Below, in pieces: positions 44,121 through 55,155 of a DNA stretch of 64,000 nt (the stretch's first letter is position 1; each line of letters starts with the position of its first letter). Source of the stretch: Corythucha ciliata (taxonomy: Eukaryota; Arthropoda; Insecta; Hemiptera; Tingidae); NCBI GenBank assembly GCA_038030265.1, contig CM075943.1:2976001-3040000 (forward strand), in the 5' to 3' direction. The notes beneath the pieces were generated by a model. It was not told the origin of the DNA, made no database searches, and was given only the letters and a program-made list of their open reading frames with translations. The position numbers and the translations under genes are program-made.

Positions 44121-44487
44121 TAAGCTTTGGTTTCCTAGAAAAGCGGTGACGTAATATAGCGGTAGAAAAAATCCCCTTTTAAATCACACCAGCAGTTGCC
44201 TAGAGAGCGGTCAACAGACAGCGGCACCGCTTCGAATGAGACGGCCGTTCATGACGGTGATGAACTGTCCATTTTTGACGATGACGGTTGAACGTTTTTT
44301 GTTTACGATGAGCGTGAAAACTGCCTGGACGCTGGATGGTGACGAAATTGTAATTAATACTGTCCGAAAACGACTCTATTCTGGTGTTAAATGAAAATAC
44401 TACCAAATATAGTTGGGGCTACGAGGAAAAAAACGTTCATTACCACCGTCAATATGGAAGCGGTGCCGCTGTCTGTTTACCGCTCTC
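44121..44487. repeat. dispersed segment with a 31-bp inverted repeat
   Basis: 44121-44219 repeats the segment at 28735. Its last part, GAGAGCGGTCAACAGACAGC through GCGGCACCGCTTC (44203-44233), is inverted at 44457-44487 with one mismatch. The 223 bp between carry no gene. Probably a small non-autonomous element. Confidence 0.65.
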
Positions 44488-44514
44488 TCGTCAACTATGG
44501 AATTATGGAACTAT

Positions 44515-44944
44515 GGAAGAAAAGAACGCAGAAATCTATAAAGTAAACCGCCTTTATTACAGTGTGGTCAAAATTGAGCCCCCAAAACCTCGCAAAAACA
44601 TTGTGCAATGCCTAAAATGTCAAGAATATGGGCACACTAAAAACTATTGCCATAAATCTCCCAAATGCGTCAAGTGTGACGAACCCCACGAAACCAAACA
44701 GTGTTCAAAACCAAATGGCATACCACCCGTTTGTGTCAACTGTAAAGGCTCGTATACGGCTAATTATCGAGGATGTCCTGTTGCCACCAGACTTCAAAAA
44801 TTTAACAACAATAATCGTATTCCAGATATGGCTATTAAACCCATACCATCCCAGCCACAAGTCAATCCCGTATCACCCCACCCTCAAGTCAATGCCATAA
44901 CGTTCCCCCCATTGATTCCGAAGCGTGTTGAAGCTCAGGACTGA
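44515..44944 (+). pseudogene. Jockey ORF1 gag-like protein, C-terminal half
   Basis: After EIYKVNRLYYSVVKIEPPKP, the end of a PRE_C2HC-like domain, come three CCHC-type knuckles: CLKCQEYGHTKNYC, CVKCDEPHETKQC and CVNCKGSYTANYRGC. In the third the expected His is Tyr. A proline-rich tail follows. Such ORF1 proteins bind LINE RNA in the ribonucleoprotein. The N-terminal half is missing. The frame ends at a TGA at 44942-44944, overlapping the ORF2 remnant. Confidence 0.85.
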
Positions 44945-46877
44945 TAAAACTGCCATTCGACTGGGAGAAACACAAGTCCACTCTAGAAGAGCTAATAAAT
45001 CCAAATATACCCCTGGAAACAACAACAGACCTTGATAAAGCTGTAAGCTACCTAACCCGTTCAGTACAACAAGCTGCAACAATCGCTCACCAGCCGCGAC
45101 AAAATTCATCTTACACACCAAAACCTGTGTCATGGCCATCTCATATCACCCAGCTACATTCTGTAAAGAAACGCTTTAGAGATTTATGGGAGCGAACTAA
45201 ATACCAGCCTCACAAAACAGCATATAACAGAGCTACAGAAGACCTCAAGAAAGCTCTAAGAGAACATAGAGAACGAAATGTTCACTCCGAACTTGAACAA
45301 TTGAGCAGCGAGGACGGGTCCTTATGGAGGAAGACTAAGGCGTTGACCAAAAGAAGAGAGAATATACCCCCACTCAAAATTAATAACAGCTGGTTAACTA
45401 CACCTGAACAAAAAGTAGAAGCTTTTGCGAACAGCTTGTTCAGCCAATTCTCCCTCATCCTCAACGCGATGCAGCCTTTTGCCAGTCAGTTGAAGATGGT
45501 TTGAACGAACCTCTCCAATTGTCACCTCTTCCTCCTCTCTTCAAGCCCTCGCAAGTTCGAGACGCCATCTCCCGATCTCCTACGAAGAAAGCACCAGGAG
45601 AAGACCAAATAGTCCAGCCACTTCTGAAAGCACTTGTTCTACTCACCCAAATTTACAATGCCGTCATCCGACTAGCTCATTTTCCATCAAACTGGAAACA
45701 TGCAATGAACATAATGATCCCTAAACCCGGCAAGAATCATCGCAGTATTGATGGATATAGACCCATTAGCTTACTATCGCTCTTCTCCAAAGTGTTCGAA
45801 GGGTTGCTGCTGCCAAGAATGCTTCAATTTCTCGAACCCTTACTGCCTCCCACACAGTTTGGATTTCGTTCCAGCCTCTGATGTCCTCAACAGCTCCATC
45901 GAGTAGTGGATACCATACTAAAAATGTATGAAGAAAAGCAGGTTTGCATGGGTCTATACATCGACAACGAGAAGGCCTTTGATAAGGTTTGGCATAGTGG
46001 GTTGCTTCCCCATCTTCCAGACACCTACTATCGGATTATTCAGTCCTATTTATCAGGGAGATCCTACGCAGTTACCTATGGAGGAGTCAAATCACAGTCC
46101 CATATTATCAATGCTGGAGTGCCGCAAGGAAGTGTGGTGGGTCCATTTTTGTATCTTATTTATGCGCATGACTTCCCCAGCGACCCAGCTGTCGTCACTG
46201 CTGTCATCCTAGCCAAGAGTGATTCCTGCGAACAGTCAAGCCGAACACTGCAAGAGCACATCCGTTCGATCGAAGACTGGGCAAACCATTGGCGAGTAAA
46301 GGTCAATCCCTCTAAGTCCATTCTTGTCAAGTTCACGTACCGAAGAAAATTGACTCACCATCAAATCGTGATGAACGGAACTGACGTACCCGAGTCAGAC
46401 CATGTTCGATATCTGGGGCTAATTCTTGACAAGAGACTAACTTGGCACGAGCATATAATCTCCGTCATTAAGAAAGCTCGAACGAGGATGCACATTCTTA
46501 TGCCGCTACTCACCAGCTCAGCTCTAGCCCTTTCCAACAAGCGTCTGATGTATTTAGCTCTCATAAGGCCAATTTGGCAATATGGATGTCAAATATGGGG
46601 ATCTGCATCAGACAGTCAAATTAAAAAGATACAAACCCTTCAGACTAGAATCCTCAGGATAATCACCAAAGCACCATGGTACGTTCGGAATTCCACTCTT
46701 CACTCTGATATGGATATACCACTGGTAGTCCAGGTACTCAAGGAAACCAGCCGTCGATACTTTGACTCACTCCAATCCCACCACAATACGGAACTCCAGC
46801 AATTATTGGAAAACCAACCACCAGCTCGAGACCAAAGAAGACTCAAAAGAAAACGAACAGTTGACGTAATCAGCTGA
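44941..46877 (+). pseudogene. Jockey ORF2 remnant, RT without FADD and without endonuclease
   Basis: The frame opens at 44941 (LIKLPFDWEKHK), already past the endonuclease, which is deleted. A frameshift near 45500 leads to SPTKKAPGEDQIVQPLL, FPSNWKHAMNIMIPKPGKNH, YRPISLLSLFSKVFE and PPTQFGFRSS. A TGA at 45879-45881 interrupts the frame, which then resumes with IDNEKAFDKVWHSGLL and GVPQGSVVGPFLYLIYAHDF. The catalytic FADD block is deleted: the sequence passes from PAVVTA straight to VILAKSDS. The thumb (YLGLILDKRLTWHEHI, RPIWQYGCQIWG) is intact to a TGA after VDVIS. There is no RNase H, as usual in Jockey. Confidence 0.9.
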
Positions 46878-47153
46878 AACTTCTGTGATTTGTGACACTA
46901 AGCCTGTGATAAACTAACTGTTATAACTGCCCCATTATTTATATTTATTGTTGAGCATTATTATCATTCACTCCTTTCTTTTGTGAAGTATATCAGCACT
47001 TGTTCCTATTAATAAGAGGCGTATCAGTGGATACATACTTCTTCACACGTTACTTGTGAATTAGAATTGCATGTTCTACTAATAATATTGTTAGCAAAAC
47101 TGAAATGTACACAGTACAAATAAAGTTATCATTATTAAAAAAAAAAAAAAAGA

Positions 47154-48990
47154 AAAGCAGCGACAGTTTTATGCTGGATTTCAATCATTAAAATTGTAAC
47201 TTTTTGATGCAATTTAGGGGTGGGCAGCTGTCCCACGAAATTTGCGCTTTTTATTCTAGGGGAGAGCAACTGCCCATGACATTTCAAGTCGTGTTGTTTT
47301 CTTACAGAATATCTCAAGGTGACGTCACCACAATTGACTGTTGCTATCAAGTGTTGTTTTACAGAACAGGCCCCCCTGGACGTGGTATCGCGAAACCGTA
47401 AATTGGTGTGTTTTCTCAAGTTCAGCCGGCGAACGAAACGCCATTTACTGAATTTTAACATCGGAAAATGTAGTTTTGTATGTATGGTGTAGTTCGGGTA
47501 GAGAACGTTGAATACACTGCCGAACCGGATGTTTGAATGACGCCCCAAAGGCCTGTAAAATAAGAATCCGGTACCTACACCGTAACATTGAAATTATAAT
47601 TTCAATTACCAAGCACGCAAGACTTTTATGGTCGTGTCTTCATACCTGGGCCCTCAGGAATCACGTTCTTTGTTACTGCTTCAGGAAAAAAATCCAAAAA
47701 AAAAAAAAAAAAAATACAAAAGAGTTGAGAATTGAATGACGGCGCGCCTATTAAAATCTTCAGGTGCACTCATCGTAACTGAACGTAAAGTGAGCACAGT
47801 CAAAACAGGGGATAAGGGCGCAAAGTGAGCCTTCTAATGAGAACATTGCGACGCCCCCTATAGCTTTTATTCGTATAGATTGCAGCGCCCTATACACCAA
47901 TGTTGAATCAACCCAACCACAGAGGTCGCTTCGATGTTCTTGTCCATGCGAGCGAGAAATTCCATGATCGAACTCTCTTTTTTTTTTTTTTTCTGGTGCG
48001 TGTGCAGTTGGAAAAAAGAAGTGGGAAAACAGTTTGAAGCATCGAGGAGAGCAACACCAGTAATGAGCGATTCTCGAATATTGGGCGATTTAATTGTCTA
48101 AATCTCGATAAAGTTTTTTTTTTTTGCTATTGAGTATTTAAATTATTTATTTCTATTAGATTGCCGCTTTTATTTTACAATTATTATTGAGATAGAATCA
48201 GCGACTTTGAATTATTCAACAGTTCAGTGCTGTTGTTCGGGGGAGGGGCGAGGGATTCATAATGCCAATTTAACTTCTTCCTTTCATTCATCTCGGCAGA
48301 AAGAAAGAATGCCAAAGAAAAAACTTCACCGTTTACCGGTGTTTTCTTCGCCTATTTCCAGCTAATTACGCTGAACTATAAATTTAACCTTTCGAGAAAA
48401 AAATTTGTTCATAACCTGTTAGTACGAAAACAATTTTTTAATTAGAATAAAGGTCGTAATTAACCCCCGAGTAATTTATTTCTATTTTTTTTTTCCAATT
48501 TCGCTTTTGAAGATATGCATTTAACTGAATGTTTTAAAAATGCAAGCTGGTATGTTCGTAGTAACGATCGACAATTATTTTTATAATTTCCTGAGTCCCC
48601 TCTCCCCCCCCACCCATCTCAGGTCATTTGATGACGGGTGAAGAGTTCATAAGAGCTTCCTCGAAGGGGACAAGAAATGCTTCTTGCCCCCATTACTCAT
48701 TTCGCGTGTACATAGTTGAATAAAGCCAAGTTAAAGGGGTCATTTTTTTTTTTTAATTGTTCTTTGTATTTGTAATTGTAATTCGTTCTTTCGTGTGCTC
48801 GATATAAGAGTAAGTACAATATCCTAATTTAGAGACTTTTCCTCATCAGGAGACGTTTCGTGGAATTTGAAAGGCTCCATCGATAAAACGTCTTCCGTCT
48901 GGCAAGGACTGTGTTTTTGAAGTGTCCAGAAAAGGATCGTACGCTTTGCTGGATAGCTCGGTTTCACTGATCACCACGATTTGGCGTTGT
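47154..48990. other. gene-free stretch
   Basis: Poly(A) at about 47698-47714, T-runs near 47980, 48117 and 48745, and a C-run near 48604. GGTGACGTCACC at 47320 is a CRE-like palindrome without an adjacent gene. No coding block. Confidence 0.45.
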
Positions 48991-49009
48991 TTTCTTGATT
49001 TTCGCCGCA

Positions 49010-50715
49010 AAAAATTGAGTCGAGAAACCACTAATTAGAGCATTTTTTTTTTCAATTTTAGCAAGGAATTAGCGTTTATTCCCATTTAAGCCACGATTCC
49101 AGCCTTGTGTTGGCGCTTTCCAGAAACCGCGAATTGGCACTTTCTCTTCTTAGCGGCGAATTATCGTTTTTTCTCAATTTTAGCGGAAAATGAGAGCTTT
49201 TTCTTAATTTTAGCCGCGAATTAACGCTTTTCCAGGTTTTTACAACGAATTAGCGATGTTTGCTTTTTTAGGCTTGAATTATCGCTCTTCTCATCTATAG
49301 TCGTGGAGTGCCCTCCAGAAACAGCGAATTTGTGCCGTGAATTAACGTTTTTCTCCGTTTTATCTGTGAGTTATTGTGCTTTTCCTCAATTCTAGCAGCG
49401 ATTTATTGAATTTTTGCTATGAATTAGTGCTATTTATCATCTTTTAGTGCACGGTATCGGTATGGCTGCCACCAGAAACCGAAAATTGACGTTTTCTCGT
49501 TTTTTTTTTTTTCGTCCGTGCATTAGCGGTTTTTATCCATTTTAGCGGCGAATGAGCGATTTTTTTTTCTTCACTTTGGTAATGAATTACAACTTTGTCT
49601 CAATTTTAGCCGTGAACTTGCCCGATTTCTCTTGGCCGTCAAAGGGCAACCAGTTAAGAAACGCGAATTTGTGGAAAGAATACACAAAAAGTGCTAGTTC
49701 GCAGCTGAAATTGAAGGGAAAAAACACTAAAATTGAGAAAGATGCCTGAAATTTTGCAAAACTAGTTCTTTCGGCCAAAAATGAAAAAAAAAAAACGCTA
49801 ATTCTAGGCTAGAATTGTGATCAAGCGCAACAACATGCGGCTTTAAAATTTAAGAAATATCCCCTAGTTCACAGCTGACATTGAGACAACGCAAAATCAC
49901 GAATTCTTGGAGCAAACTCGGGACTGAAATTCGGAAAAAGTCCTTATTCACGCGGCTAAAACTGAGAAAAGCGATAATTCAAGGACAAAAAAGAGAAAAA
50001 AGCGAATTCGCGTCTTAAAAATGAAGAAACAAGCTATAATTCATGGCTAAAATTATGATAATAAAGTGCTAAGATTTAGCAGCTATAAAAATTGAAAAAA
50101 AAGGGAATTCACAGCTCGGGGGAGAAACGCCAATTCATGGATTCTCGGGGCAACATTGGGACTGACAATGAGAAAAAGCGCTAATTCACGAGTGAAATAG
50201 ACAAAAACGCGAATTCGCGTCTAAAAGTGGAGGAAAACGATAGTTCATCGTGCCAAAAAGTGCTATAATTCGCAGCTAAAATTTAAAAAATGTGCTAATT
50301 GACTGCTAAAATTGAGGAAAAAACGCTGATTCACAGCTTGAAAATGAGAAAACGACAACTCGCCGATTCTTGGGGCAACTTCGGGGGCTGACACGGTGAA
50401 AAAGCTCTCTTTTCACGCGGCTAAAACTGAGAAAAAACGCTAATTCACTGAAAAAAAAAAAAAAATGAACAACGCGAATTTGAGTCTAAAAATAGAGGAA
50501 GACGCTACTCTAGGCTAAAATTGAGGTAAAGTGTTACAATTTGGCAGCTTTAGAAATTGAGAAAAAGCGCAAATTCACACCTAAAATTGAGATAAAGCCA
50601 ACTCACGGATTCTCGGGGCTGAGACTGACATTGAGAAAAAGCGCTGATTCACGGCGTGAAACAGAGAAAGCCGCGAATTCGCGTCTAAAAATGGAGGAAA
50701 ACTCTAATTCCCAGC
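49010..50715. repeat. type 1 arrays, reverse then forward
   Basis: Reverse-orientation units to about 49640, forward units from about 49660 to 50715, the same head-to-head layout as at 30700-32750. Unit length 28-32 bp. Confidence 0.8.
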
Positions 50716-50724
50716 TAAGGAGAT

Positions 50725-51250
50725 CCTTCAAAAGCCAATTTTTTGTTTTGTCTCCTTCCAGTGCATATTTTGTGTTTTTGAATCTTCAAAAGCGATTTTC
50801 GTGTTTTTAGATCCTCCTGAAGGCAATTTCGTGTTTTGGATCCTCCTGGAGCCAATTTCGTGTTTTGGCTATGTCAAACGTAAATTTTGCGTTTTGGCTC
50901 CTTCAAAAGCCGATTTCATGTTTTGGCTCTTTCAAAAGTCAATTTCATGTTTGGGATCCTTCAAAAGTCAATTTCGTGTTTTTAGATCCTCGTGAAGGCA
51001 ATTTTGTGTTTTGGTTCTTTCAAAACCCAATGTTTTGTTTTTGGCTCCTCAAAATGCCCATTTCGTATTTCGGCTCCTACAAGAGCAAATTTCGAGTTTT
51101 GGCTCCTTCATATGCCAAGTACGTGTTTTGGCCCCTTCAAAAGTCAATTTTGTGTTTTTGGCACCTTCGAAAGCCAATTTCGTTATTTCGGCTCTTTCGA
51201 AACCGAATTTTCTGTTTTGGCTCATTCAAAAGTCAATTTTGTGTTTTGGC
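50725..51250. repeat. type 4 minisatellite array
   Basis: About seventeen units near 30 bp, core AAAGCCAATTTCGTGTTTTG preceded by GGCTCCTTC. Because the unit lacks stops on + and is often 30 bp long, it produces long repetitive frames (FGSFKSQF-like) that are not genes. Confidence 0.85.
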
Positions 51251-52571
51251 AATTTGGCTCATGTTCTAATTAGAATCAGTGGCAGAATATTGGCACTAGG
51301 CTCTAGCGTACTGTGGCAGTGGTGGGGGGGGGGGCGGACAGCCCCCGGGCCACTGTCCCGAATAGCTTACAGATGAAAAAATCGTGATTTTTAAGTAGAC
51401 AAGATGAGAACGAATGGCTAAACTCGTTTGTTAAAATTGAGAAAAACACTGCTTCGCGGCTGAAATTGAAAAAAAATTGCTGAAATTTATGGCTGTTAAT
51501 ATTGAGAAAAAGCGCTAAGTTCAAGCTGACATCGAGACAAAGTAAAACCACGAATTGTTGGGGCAAAATCGTGACTGAAATTAGGAAAAATCGCTAATTC
51601 ACGCAGCTAAAACTGAGAAAAGCGCTAATTCAAGGTTGAAAAAGAGAAAAACGTGCATTCGCGTCTTGAAAAACAAGAAACACGCTAATTCACGGCTAAA
51701 ATTGTGATAAAGTGCTACCATTTTGCATGTTAAAAATTGAGAAATAGCGCAAATTCACAGCTAAAAGGGAGAAACGCCAATTCATGAATTCTCGGGGCAA
51801 CATTGGGACTAAAATTTAGATGAAGCGCTAAGCGTCCAAAAATGGAGGGAAACTCTAATTCCTAGCTAAGGAGATCCTTCAAAAGCCGATTTCATGTTTT
51901 TGCTCTTTCAAAAGCCAATTTCGTATTCGGCTCTTTCGAACCGAATTTTGTGTTTTGGGCTCATTCAAAAGTCAATTTTGTGTTTTGGCAATTTGGCTCA
52001 TGTTCTAATTAGAATCAGTGGCAGAATATTGGCACTAGGCTCTAGCGTACCTGTGGCAGTGGTGGGGGGGGGGGGCGGACAGCCCCCGGGCCACTGTCCC
52101 GAATAGCTTACAGATGAAAAAATCGTGATTTTTAAGTAGACAAGATGAGAACGAATGGCTAAACTCGTTTGTTAAAATTGTGAAAAACACTGCTTCGCGG
52201 CTGAAATTGAAAAAAAATTGCTGAAATTTATGGCTGTTAATATTGAGAAAAAGCGCTAAGTTCAAGCTGACATCGAGACAAAGTAAAACCACGAATTGTT
52301 GGGGCAAAATCGTGACTGAAATTAGGAAAAATCGCTAATTCACGCAGCTAAAACTGAGAAAAGCGCTAATTCAAGGATGAAAAAGAGAAAAACGTGCATT
52401 CGCGTCTTGAAAAACAAGAAACACGCTAATTCACGGCTAAAATTGTGATAAAGTGCTACCATTTTGCATGTTTAAAAATTGAGAAATAGCGCAAATTCAC
52501 AGCTAAAAGGGAGAAACGCCAATTCATGAATTCTCGGGGCAACATTGGGACTAAAATTTAGATGAAGCGCT
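51225..52571. repeat. 740-bp tandem duplication across an element end
   Basis: The segment from about 51225 to 51832 recurs at about 51965-52571, offset 739-740 bp and nearly identical. Each copy contains the terminus CAGTGGTGGGGG (51317 and 52057). The second copy keeps only about four of the preceding type 4 units, so most of that array was lost after or during the duplication. Confidence 0.85.
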
Positions 52572-54216
52572 AAATTCACGGGTGAAATTGACAAAAACAC
52601 GAATTCAAGTCTAAATAAAAGTGGAGGAAAACTCAGATAAAGCATGAAAAATTACGATTTTAAGGATAAATTCGAGAAAAAACGCTAAAAATTGCTGCTA
52701 AAAGTAAGAAAATATACTAAATTATTGCTGAAATTGAGAAAAAAACGCTAATTCGAGCTGAAAATGAGAAAACGCCAACTCGCCGATTCTTGTGGGCAAC
52801 TTTCGGGGCTTAAATTGAGAAGAAGCGCTAATTCACGCGGCTGAAACTGAGAAAAACGCTAATTCACGGATAAAAAAAGAGAACAACGCGAATTCGAGCC
52901 TGACAATAGAGAAACACGCTAATTCACAGCTAAAATTGTGATAAAGTGCTACAATTTTGCAGGTTTAAAAATTGAGAAATAGCGCAAATTCACAGCTAAA
53001 AGGGAGAAACGCCAATTCATGGATTCTCGGGGCAACATTGGGACTAAAATTTAGATGAAGCGCTAAATTCACGGGTGAAATTGACAAAAACACGAATTCA
53101 CGTCTAAATAAAAGTGGAGGAAAACTCAGATAAAGCATGAAAAATTACGATTTTAAGGATAAATTCGAGAAAAAACGCTAAAAATCGCTGCTAAAAGTAA
53201 GAAAATATACTAAATTATTGCTGAAATTGAGAAAAAAACGCTAATTCGAGCCGAAAATGAGAAAACGCCAACTCGCCGATTCTTGTGGGCAACTTTCGGG
53301 GCTTAAATTGAGAAGAAGCGCTAATTCACGCGGCTGAAACTGAGAAAAACGCTAATTCACGGATAAAAAAAGAGAACAACGCGAATTCGAGCCTGACAAT
53401 AGAGAAACACGCTAATGTGCTAAAGTGTTACAATTTGGCAGCTTTAAATGATTGAGAAAAAGCCGCGAATTCACAGAAAACGCCAACTCACGGATTCGGG
53501 GATGGGACTGAAATCGAGAAAAAGCGATGATTCACGGCGTGAAATAGAGAAAAACGCAAATTCGCGTCTAAAAGTGGAGGAAAACTTTAAATTCACAACT
53601 ACGGTATGAAAAATTGTGATTTTACGGATAAAATCGAGAAAAAGTGCTATAATTCGCAGCTAAAATTAAGAAAATATGATAATTCACAGCTGAAATTGAG
53701 AGAACACCAACTCGCGGATTCCTGAGGCACTTGAGGAATGAAATAAAGAAAAAGCGCTAATTCAAGCGGTTAAAACTGTGAAAAAGTGCTAATTCGCGGG
53801 TAACAATTACAGAAAAACACGAATTGGCGTTTAAAATGGGAAAAAAGCGCCAATTCGCAGCTTAAATTTAGAAAACTTGCTAATTTGCGGATAGAATTGG
53901 GAAAGAGCACTCAAACGCTACCCAATTTGCAGATTCTTGAGACAACTTCACTGCTAAGAGCTTATAAAAAAGCGCCGATTCGCGTCTAAAAATGAGAAAA
54001 TGAGCTAATTCGCGGATAAAATTGAGGAAAAATCTATAATTCGCAGTTTAAATTGAGAAAACGCACGTGTACGGTTTTCGGAGGTAATTTCGTAGCTAAA
54101 ATTGAGAAAAATATGTACTTCAACGCCACTAAAAAGTATTTCTAGTTTAATTAGAGACTGAAGGGCCTCCTAAAGATTTCCGCCCCGGGCCCCCGATAGG
54201 TGTTGTTCCGCCACTG
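52057..54216. mobile_element. second ~2.16-kb minisatellite-cored element
   Basis: Starts CAGTGGTGGGGG, then GGGCGGACAGCCCCCGGG and GAATAGCTTACAGATGAAAA. It ends with AGTTTAATTAGAGACT, AAGATTTCCGCCCCGGGC and TTGTTCCGCCACTG. These are the same two ends as the element at 16799-18970, in reverse. The interior is type 1 forward units including a 493-bp tandem duplication. No gene, and no target duplication seen. Confidence 0.75.
52445..53415. repeat. 493-bp tandem duplication (17 units of 29 bp)
   Basis: GTGATAAAGTGCTAC at 52445 recurs at 52938, and the copies are almost identical over their length. The period equals 17 times 29, consistent with in-register unequal exchange between minisatellite units. 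Confidence 0.85.
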
Positions 54217-54237
54217 CCCCTCGTCAACTACTCGGCA

Positions 54238-54506
54238 TACATTTTCTCGCCTTTTTTCTGCATCAATCCTTGTTTTGAAGGACTCGTTTTAATGTTCAGG
54301 AAATTCCGCGTATGCAGTAGTTTTCCTTTTTTCAAATTTCATCCCAGAAGTTATTTTAAATTCGCCTTGAACTTTGACCTTGTAATTTTACGTTTTTTTT
54401 TTACTTATTTGAACAAAGGAAAACTACTGCATATGCGGAATTTCCTGAAGATTAAAACGAGTCCTTCAAAACCAGGATTGATGCAGAAATAAGGCGAGAA
54501 AATGTA
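54238..54506. mobile_element. foldback/MITE-like element with ~90-bp inverted arms
   Basis: TACATTTTCTCGCC at 54238 and GGCGAGAAAATGTA ending at 54506 begin arms that stay about 93% complementary to about 54329 and 54414, around an 85-bp A/T-rich centre. It lies 20 bp from the end of the element at 54216. No clear target duplication. Confidence 0.75.
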
Positions 54507-54928
54507 GGCGAGTGGTGATAATTGGAGGGGGGTCGAGGATTCATCACTGCAGTTCCGCCTTAATGGCGATTGCTCGGCATTTTAAACCCGCCTAGACGTG
54601 AGTGTCTCACCACCTCCATTACCCCCCCCCCCCCACTCTATTTTTATTAAATAACGCCCCGAACTTTTTGCAAAACTGCAGATAAAATCAATTTTTTCTC
54701 TATTAAAGGCCGTCTTCCACTCGAGAGTGCGCGCTTGACTTTCATATTTAATTAACAAGAAATTATTTATTTAATTCTGCAAGACCAAGAAAAAAAACTT
54801 GTTCATAGTCGTGTATGATTATGCTGTCCATATTTCAAAGGACACATTTGTGTGGTGTTTTTTTTTTAGGCGTTTTGTGTAAGCGTGCTGGTTTTTTCGT
54901 TATGGTTCCAACGATAATCCCACTAAAG
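54507..54928. other. gene-free stretch
   Basis: C-run near 54620-54634 and T-runs. No gene or known element. Confidence 0.4.
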
Positions 54929-54940
54929 TACATTGAAGAT

Positions 54941-55143
54941 AAAGCGTGCATATAAATCAGTAGCCTTAGGAGCCTTTAAATCGTTGCCATTCATGCTGAA
55001 GATGCGGCGAGCAGCCGAAACCGGTCCGTTTTTGACGAATCTCAACGAGGGAAGACAGACAATGTAGGCGTTTACGTCTACAGATTTATGCATGCTTTAT
55101 CCACTAACCCTCGTAGTTTATCCGCTTCTATGAACAATTTAAA
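54941..55143 (+). mobile_element. 203-bp unit flanked by 12-bp direct repeats
   Basis: TACATTGAAGAT lies at 54929-54940 and again at 55144-55155, as a target duplication would. Inside, GATAAAGCGTGCATA near 54938 is inverted as TGCATGCTTTATC near 55089, and the middle contains a hammerhead-like motif. No protein frame. Could be a small retrozyme or Penelope-derived unit. Confidence 0.5.
54981..55048 (+). ncRNA. hammerhead-ribozyme-like motif
   Basis: CTGAAGA (54996-55002) fits the CUGANGA core. GAAAC (55017-55021) follows a small stem GGC/GCC with loop GAGCA. Then comes the self-complementary ACCGGT and a GTC cleavage-type triplet ending at 55026. Stem I can form from TCGTTGCCATTC (54981-54992) with GAATCTCAACGA (55037-55048), with an internal mismatch and a bulge. 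Stem II is short and 10.1-11.1 is not the usual G-C, so activity is uncertain. Confidence 0.4.
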
Positions 55144-55155
55144 TACATTGAAGAT

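Larger units (their letters stand above)
44500..47153 (+). mobile_element. Jockey-type LINE with poly(A), internally deleted
   Basis: Order: ORF1 C-terminal half (to 44944), ORF2 without its endonuclease (44941-46877), a 3' UTR with AATAAA at 47120, then A-tail at about 47137-47153. The 5' end abuts the inverted repeat at 44487. No convincing target duplication: AGAAAAG occurs on both sides but is A-rich. Confidence 0.85.

Noticed and set aside
44500..47160. AGAAAAG on both sides of the Jockey copy as a target duplication
   Set aside because: A-rich, only 7-8 bp, and placed in the poly(A) context; chance is likely.
47320..47332. GGTGACGTCACC as a promoter
   Set aside because: It is a CRE-like palindrome but no gene, exon or element end lies next to it.
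50801..51376. Overlapping repetitive frames over the type 4 array
   Set aside because: Same by-product of a roughly 30-bp stop-free unit; several mutually overlapping frames and no start context.
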